A stretch of DNA of 64,000 nt, from the NCBI RefSeq assembly GCF_026151205.1, contig NC_087079.1, positions 14,012,445 through 14,076,444 of the forward strand, read 5' to 3'. Positions within the stretch are counted from its first letter, which is position 1; each line of letters opens with the position of its first letter. A program made the translations under genes and the position numbers. Origin of the DNA: Bolinopsis microptera. Its lineage: Eukaryota > Ctenophora > Tentaculata > Lobata > Bolinopsidae. The notes beneath the pieces were generated by a model. It worked only from the letters and a program-made list of their open reading frames with translations, did no database searches and was not told the origin of the DNA. Below, piece by piece: positions 58,111 through 64,000 of the stretch.

Positions 58111-59152
58111 AAATAGCAATTGATGACAACAGCTTGATGTCCTGACACCATTTATGGACTTTATCTGAGACATATTTGTTCTTAAAAGCTTCGCTGCCAA
58201 TTGCTGCACCCAAATGGCGTTCTCCTTCAGACTCGATTTTAATACCAGTGCCTGAGAATACTTTCTGCGCAAGATCTAGGTCCTCGCTATTCTTCACAAT
58301 CAGGACGGTCTTACTGGCTTTTGGGTAATATCCATACTTTGGTCCTTGCTCCAACAGCGTATCCCACCATATCTTAATACCTTCAATCTTTCCACCAGCA
58401 CTACTGTCATCTGCATACCAAGACTGTTTGCAAACACTGGGCTTGGAGGCTGTGGCAAGGTCATCTACTAGAGGCTTGATCCCTAACGCATAGAATGCCA
58501 TTGCTGCTACATCTCCCTGAGTTGAACCTTCCTCAGACTTAAGTTGGTAGTGGTCCTCGGTAGTATTAATGATCAGGTCTGCTGGCTTTTGGTAGTGGTT
58601 CTTTAGATACTGATAGAGCGGAGGACAGATCTCATGAACATTGTGAAGGGCTGCTTCTCTATTAAGACGATTGAACGCATTATCAGCGTCAACCTGTAGT
58701 ATTGCTTCAGTGTCACTGTCTTCCCAGATCTGTCTCATTGCATGAATGGAAGCCTCTATTCCTGATTTGAGCCCTGCACATGTCTGCAGTGGGCCAGCAG
58801 CATATTGTATATCAGTTTTGAAAGACATTATAACTGCTTTTCCAATGATTCTGCGCAATATCTCGCCGATTCCAATTGGTCTTACACCAGGTTTCCTGTT
58901 CTTATCCTGGCCTTTATCAAGAGGGATTAATCTGCATGCAGTGAACTCTTTCAGACAGCTATGATGGATATCTTCTCTACAAAGGTGCCTTGCAACAATT
59001 GCTATAGACTCAGCAAGTGTCACTGATGCTTTGCCAAATGATTTGCTGCAAATGATATGCTTCCACAAATCTGAGTCCGTTAGTGTTGGGCCGCCTGATC
59101 CATCCAAAATATAAACAAGCCCTCTTGACAGTCTCTGCGTCAATCCTCTCAA
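58101..59152 (-). pseudogene. Element B: reverse transcriptase
   Basis: The RT blocks are complete: TACRLIPLDKGQ...RPIGIGEILRRIIGKA, motif A ILQVDADNAFNRLN, motif B STQGDVAAMAFYALG, motif C SWYADD, motif D KASKTVLIVK, and a primer-grip-like LGAAIGSEAF. The catalytic aspartates are present. The frame breaks at about 58101, where one extra G shifts it into a stop. The ATG of this frame is not the real start, because the N-terminal region continues from 60245. The domain resembles RTs widespread in cnidarian, sponge and lophotrochozoan genomes. Confidence 0.85.
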
Positions 59153-60245
59153 ATATCACTTCCTGAGGTGGAGGAGTACTGTGAGGGTGCAGAACAACTG
59201 GATCTGCTTTAACAGCTGGAGGGTGTTTCTCCCCAAGGACCTGTTTAATGTTTGCTGTTAGGCTGTGAACTCCTAAGGTGTCATTGGAACTGTCAACATA
59301 TTTGGTGGCTTGTTTAACTTTCCCAAGGAGCATTAGTCGGCAGAAACTCTTCTTCCTGGATTCCTCGCTGATTTTTTGTTGCTGCACCAAGGCTTTCTGA
59401 ATACTCCTGCACTCCATCATTAGATCGTCAAGTTCTCCACTTTTCCATTTAACCAAACGCTTGGTGAGATATGTTACATGGTCTCTTGCTTTTGACTTGC
59501 TTGACGGTTTTTGCAACATGATTGGCAAAAAGATATGAACCAGTGCGAACGATAGCCTTTCCCACTTGGTAGCATCTGCAAATAAGAGGATGAGCCGAGT
59601 CAGTTCTTTTATAAAGTCGCTACCTGATTTACCTCTGGGAACTAGGAAAAGATTCTTTCTCCATGTCACCATCTCTTGATAAACAGCTTGGACTTTCTCA
59701 GCTATCAACTCTTCACCAACCATTGAGCCCCAATTAATTTTGTTTGCTTTCACTGCTTGACAAGTATCACAAAACCATATCTCTTCATTATCCATCTCAG
59801 CGTACTCGGTTTCACTGATAAACAAACAAGGTGCATGGAGCCATTCTTCACAGCCATCACAACCCAATGCCTTATCCGAATCCCCCACAACACTCCTACA
59901 CACGGGACAGTTATAACAGATATCATTTTCCTCGTCAGGAGCATCAATGATCTGCTGGTTCTCTACATTATCCCTACATTTCTGACAAACCCACCGTTCA
60001 CTGTCCACTGGTGCAGACTTGCCAAGACATTTAGGATGGAAAAATGTCTTACAGGAATCACATTGAATGCTACAAGGTTCTGATATAAGATCTTTGGGAC
60101 AGATTCCACATAACAGAGAAACAACAGGTGTAACATAAGCAATACCTTCAGAAGACAGGTGTTGAGATGTCTCCGGATCACAGGTGTCTGGTAGCTGTAC
60201 ACTCTCTGTTTCTGCTGTCTTGTCTTCACCGCTGTTTGTTATCAT
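59113..60245 (-). pseudogene. Element B: PHD-finger N-terminal region
   Basis: From ATG 60245 the frame gives two PHD-type zinc fingers: CGICPKDL...CDSCKTFFHPKC...WVCQKC and CPVCRS...GCDGCEEWLHAPC...WFCDTC. A basic alpha-helical region follows (RDHVTYLTKRLVKWKSGELD). PHD fingers read histone tails, so they may guide target choice or tether the RNP to chromatin (inference). The frame is lost near 59113, where the RT reading continues one frame away. An upstream non-ATG extension to 60275 is possible. Confidence 0.8.
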
Positions 60246-61425
60246 CGTAGCGGACTTTCCATTGTCATACCTCAAATTATTTGTTATATAGTAGTGTTGA
60301 AAGTATTAAATCCTTGCATTTCACAGTTCTCATTAGTTCTGCAAAGGTGTCTCTCAGCGAGTTGTGGCGCAATGACACATATCCACCAAGTTTGCAGATG
60401 AGCGCATGGTTTGCTGAGTATTTCTGGCCACATGTACATGTTTTAGGGCAGTCCTTCAAGTTCAGGTTGTATCTGAGAGCTATTGCATCTGAGAACTGTT
60501 GTTTATTCATCAGATATCCATACTCTTTTAAAGGTAGTGCTGTTAACCAAGCACTTGCCCCTTTCTCAGCCGCTAGTTGGAACATCAACTTTGCCAGTGG
60601 TGTTGACTCGAGCTCCTGGCGTATTTCTGCTTGTTTTTGTCGATAAAAGAGATTTCGTTCAGTCGTTATCTCAATTTTCACTCCTTTACTGTGTCTCCAG
60701 TCCTCTGTGTAGTTGTCTATCTGCTTGAGAATAGCTTCTTTAAGGGGTTTTGTGGCTCTACATGAGAAATTGTACTCTCGGTCTGCCATTTCCATCATAA
60801 CTGGTATACCCAATCCTCCATATCTTGGTGGTAGAGCCATTATGTTCCTTAGTTCATCAGTGCAGCTAAACAGCCTGTTAATGATAGCTGGGATAAACTC
60901 ATCACGTGTTACTTGTTCTAGAGGAGTGAGCCTATCTGCAACTCCTGGGGTAGTTCTGCACACATAGTTCCATCTTTTACTAAGCCCATACATGTATGCA
61001 CTGTATGCTATTTGAGGTTCTCTTGATGCTATATCACTTAACTGTTTAAGATCACGATGTGTATATATTTGATTTTTGATATTTCATATTATATAATATT
61101 GGTAGCAGTGGACAATTTCCGTTACCTCTGTATTGTGCTCTGCCAATTGCAACACTTGAATTACTTTATTGTATATATACTGTTTGACATACTTTTTATC
61201 ACATTAAAAAAAATAAATAAATAAAATAAAAGTATACATAACTATCATTTGTGGTTTCGTCCCTATGTACAATGTGGCAAAGAAAAATGAATTAACCTGA
61301 ACAAGGTCGTTTGGGTATGATTGTGAAAACTGGCCACGGGCCTAAATATTACATATCAATCAATTACAATTCATTAATATTACCAATATTAAAAACTATC
61401 GAAAATATTCAAGAAAGTATTCTCT

Positions 61426-61560
61426 AGCCAAAGGGCTCAATATTTAAATCTAAATCTTCAATATTGTCTGGTTTATATCGCAACTTGGGCCCTCTGTCCC
61501 CCCTTATCGAAATAACCGTTGTCTTTAATACCTCAAAGCGCAAAATATTATTAAAATATT
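61426..61560 (-). pseudogene. Third PHD-RT-nuclease fragment (C-terminal end)
   Basis: The minus strand encodes LRFEVLKTTVISIRGDRGPK and ends LDLNIEPFG then TAG at about 61426. This closely matches the C-terminus of element A (ILRTTVISLRGDRG...LDLNLEPQG). Nothing upstream is preserved. Confidence 0.75.
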
Positions 61561-61599
61561 TTATGAATATTTATGATGATCTTATGTAACATTATGTTT

Positions 61600-61920
61600 T
61601 GATTTGGTTTGAAACCCTAACCCTAACAATAAATTATACTAATTTCGTGGCTGGTCATATCATGTGGTTGAAACAGTTTTTCGACAGTATCTCGCCAGGA
61701 GAGCATTTCAACCTTGACCATTGTTAATGGTCTGGCCCGGCGCGCGCTACTTCGTAGCACTTAACGTCGGGCATTTCGAAAAAAAAGCGGCGTGCGCTAC
61801 TTCGAAGAAATTTAGACGAGTAACATTCGTTAAATTTTAACTTTATTTAACTATGTCATCGCGGGTGATTTGGAATCAGCGTTCGAAAATACATCGATTC
61901 AAAAAAGTTTCAACGGTAGA
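61600..61920. repeat. Fragments of the TTAGGG-core repeat and CGCGCTACTTCG repeat
   Basis: ACCCTAACCCTAA (61614), TATCTCGCCAGGAGAGCATT (61689) and the GATTTGGAATCAGCGTTCGAAAATACATCG-type block match parts of the 29985, 42045 and 23028 repeats. GCGCGCTACTTCGTAGCAC (61742) recurs near 63874. Confidence 0.5.
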
Positions 61921-62308
61921 TAAGGGGATTTTTAAGAAAAAATTTGCAAATGACCATTTTACGGCTTAAAATCCGACATATGATACATTATTGAAGTAAA
62001 ACAAAATTTTTTTTAAGTAAAACAAAATTTAAATTTTATTGCCATTACAATGAATAATGATATCATAATAAATATAAGTAGACATCCGATAATAAACTTG
62101 TTACATCCAGTACAACCCAAGATGTCAGCCGACACGACTTACAAAAATAAAGAAAGCTAGCATGTTATGTTCATTGTTCATAGTTTATCTAACGAGCATG
62201 CTTAGCACTTAGGCTGTACGGAAATAGCTTTAATTCTACGTCATATTAAAAACTTTACATCATTTTTGAGATACAAAAATAAATTTTAAAATAAATAACT
62301 CTTTTGCT

Positions 62309-62419
62309 GCTTAGGCGCGGCACCGCGCTTGTTCCACATGCTATACAGTGTGTAGCAACACATCGCTGAAAACAGAAGCTGAATGAGCTATAACATATAA
62401 GCAGTGCGCCGCGCCTAAA
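62309..62419. mobile_element. 111-bp MITE with TTAGGCGCGGC ends
   Basis: TTAGGCGCGGC at the left is mirrored by GCCGCGCCTAA at the right. The interior has no gene. Confidence 0.6.
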
Positions 62420-63490
62420 CCTAAATCCATAAACTTTAAATATTGTCAAGATATTAAACGAGTTTTGCAAAATAATATAACATGCTGACTTCGTAGGATA
62501 TTACAATTATACCAGTGCCAGTTCCAAATGTGAGTCCGCGCTTAAACCAAAAGCAGTTGGCAAAAGGAGCCAGTTGCCTGCAAGAGCTTTACTAGCACCC
62601 GATTTACCACTTTTGGAGCACAAACTCAAACCTAAAACCGGCCAAGCACAAAAATATGTTATCGCCACGATTGGGTGGATTGATTCCCAGAATATTTATC
62701 AGCACGCGGCACTAATAATATATGAAGTTCATTATCGAATTTTAGATATGCCCTGGATCGTTTAACACATATGTAAAAGGTTATTAAAAAATAATTAATG
62801 TTTGGTTCGTATAAATCGATATTAATCAATTATTTGAAATAGTATTTGTGTTTGTTATTATTAACTATTGAGTTGCGTTCGATTTAAATATTAAAACACT
62901 ACTACAATAAATTTCACAAAACAAAACGACGGGGACACAGAAAGGAGGAGGACAACACATCACACGGACGGAAACTGCTGCTGTTGACGAGTATCTGATT
63001 ATATTAATTATGGGTCTTTTGTTCATTAAAATAAGTGTGATCATACTTCTAGAGTATATTGGGCTGACACAGTTGCTGCAAGGTTAACATTGGGGTCCAA
63101 AACCGGGAGTGTGATACAACTTAATTTCGCGTTACGTAGTAAGAGATACGAAATATAAAATATAAGATATAAGTGACGGTAGGTTCACGGATATAGCGCG
63201 GCGTCATTTCATTAATCTGGCGCGGTAAATCACGCTGGGTAATGAAATGATAGAGTTATACAATATTTAAGTTTCGCGCCGTACGTTTACACAATATATT
63301 TGTGAGTCCGTCCCACGTTCCAGACGTACACTCCAGACAAGTCCAGACACTAGTGTAAAGCGGGTGAGCTGATCAGTGTTCTGTGTTATATGTGTGAATA
63401 TATAGTTTCTATGTTTGACTGTGGTGTGTATTGTGTGTGTTATTTTGTGTGTGTAGTATGAAATCTATATGGACTAGTTTGTATGTTCTT
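62420..63490. other. No supported gene
   Basis: Mostly AT-rich. A frame at 62574-62765 has no recognisable domain. GC-richer islets around 63195-63250 (AGCGCGGCGTCATTTCATTA and a related inverted piece) suggest another small fold-back. Confidence 0.4.
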
Positions 63491-63491
63491 A

Positions 63492-63743
63492 TTATAGGCA
63501 CATGTCATTTCCATCAAAGTTGAGTTCTGACCATTCATCAGTGTTTCCAGCTTTTTGAGCATTGAGTAGCATAGTTTTAATGCGACCTTTAACAAGTGCA
63601 ATTGGGGACGAGAAGTCAATCTTACTAGAAGGTTTAAGGAATTTATTCCACATATTCGAGGTTTTATATACAAACAAATTGGTTGCAGCGGGGTTAATAT
63701 AGTAGTTATCACGTCGGGGTGACTTTTGAAATAAATTGTACAT
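63492..63743 (-). pseudogene. LINE polymerase C-terminal tail
   Basis: The minus strand encodes NLFQKSPRRDNYYINPAATN, then FVYKTSNMWNKFLKPSSKID and ALVKGRIKTMLLNAQ, then an acidic end. The R-x-NYYINP...WN.FL...K..I.T.L order is the C-terminal signature of many CR1/L2-type polymerases. The rest of the element is missing or lies beyond recognition to the right. Confidence 0.65.
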
Positions 63744-64000
63744 CGGTATTGGAGTGTGAAGTTAGATTGAGTAAAGGTACATGGTAGCTTTGGTATAGGT
63801 ACAAAGTTTTAGGCAAATAGTATAGCAGGGCTAGCACGAAATTTATTGTCCATTGTTAATGGACTAACCCGGTGCGCGCTACTTCGTAGCGTACTTGCCT
63901 CAGGCTTTGCTCTAACCAAAGCCCTTTCACTTGCAGTAGCGCTGAGCGCTCGACCGCTTGTGAAACAAGCACGTCACGCAGTACGCGTATACACATGGCT

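Larger units (their letters stand above)
56582..60309 (-). mobile_element. Full-length PHD-RT-nuclease retroelement (B), 3.7 kb, with 11-bp TSD
   Basis: Both sides carry ATCCTTGCATT (56571-56581 and 60310-60320), and element A is interrupted exactly there. These bases are therefore the target-site duplication and they define both ends. The minus-strand 5' leader is about 65 nt to the first ATG (60245). The coding region is broken by two frameshifts. The 3' UTR (56582-56880) ends in TATTGTTTGAATA, with no poly-A. Domains are described in the next three entries. Confidence 0.88.
55966..61055 (-). mobile_element. Older PHD-RT-nuclease retroelement (A), 5' truncated and split by element B
   Basis: The coding remnant runs 61052 to 60321 (RDLKQLSDIASREPQIAYSA, LPPRYGGLGIP, ASAWLTALPLKEYG, CTCGQKYSANHALIC). 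It then resumes from 56570 to 56058 (TEPVLLPVDGLELP, RLDISARSIW, RAFFDVRVF, ILRTTVISLRGDRG). The two halves meet at the duplicated ATCCTTGCATT. The 3' end, near 55966, has the same terminal sequence (TATTGTTTGAATA on the minus strand) as element B. The polymerase palm is absent, so it is inactive. Confidence 0.85.

Overview
The window is nuclear DNA of an animal, probably an AT-rich, repeat-loaded aquatic invertebrate. It has spliced genes with GT/AG introns, tRNA-derived SINEs, non-LTR retrotransposons and many fold-back or MITE elements. The species cannot be named from the sequence. Three host genes can be built exon by exon with consistent intron phases. Nearly everything else is mobile or repetitive DNA at different stages of decay.

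Layout. 0-3.5 kb: MITEs and a decayed Tc1/mariner relative with long inverted repeats. 4.4-21.9 kb (+): a six-exon gene for a small secreted protein with a signal peptide, two LDL-receptor class A repeats and a PLAT-like domain. Its first intron holds an intact 8.2-kb LINE (minus strand), itself inserted in a fold-back element. 22-24 kb: LINE remnant and MITEs. 25.0-29.7 kb (-): a small LRR receptor (LRRNT, two LRRs, LRRCT, stalk) with two possible membrane/tail exons of the same phase. 30-44.7 kb: gene-poor DNA with LINE relics, a SINE, minisatellites and nested fold-back elements. 45.7-53.4 kb (-): an eight-exon gene for translation initiation factor eIF2 beta, whose introns carry a SINE, a TIR element, a reverse-transcriptase relic and a perfect 629-bp hairpin. 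54-61.6 kb: two nested copies of a PHD-finger/reverse-transcriptase/nuclease retroelement plus a third fragment. 61.6-64 kb: MITEs and a LINE tail.

Most notable points. (1) The LINE ORF1 is 1,342 codons long and appears to join a hydrophobic leader, a Cys-containing region, a transmembrane segment, an AlkB-like domain that has lost its iron ligands, a coiled coil and a complete SGNH esterase. (2) A 16-nt intronic sequence in the LRR gene is exactly complementary to the splice acceptor of one of its two alternative membrane exons. (3) The PLAT-like exon pair sits in one arm of a large inverted repeat and is missing from the other arm. (4) A full-length PHD-RT-nuclease element is inserted in an older relative with an 11-bp target duplication. 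(5) The eIF2 beta gene encodes four lysine blocks, each on its own exon, where three are usual.
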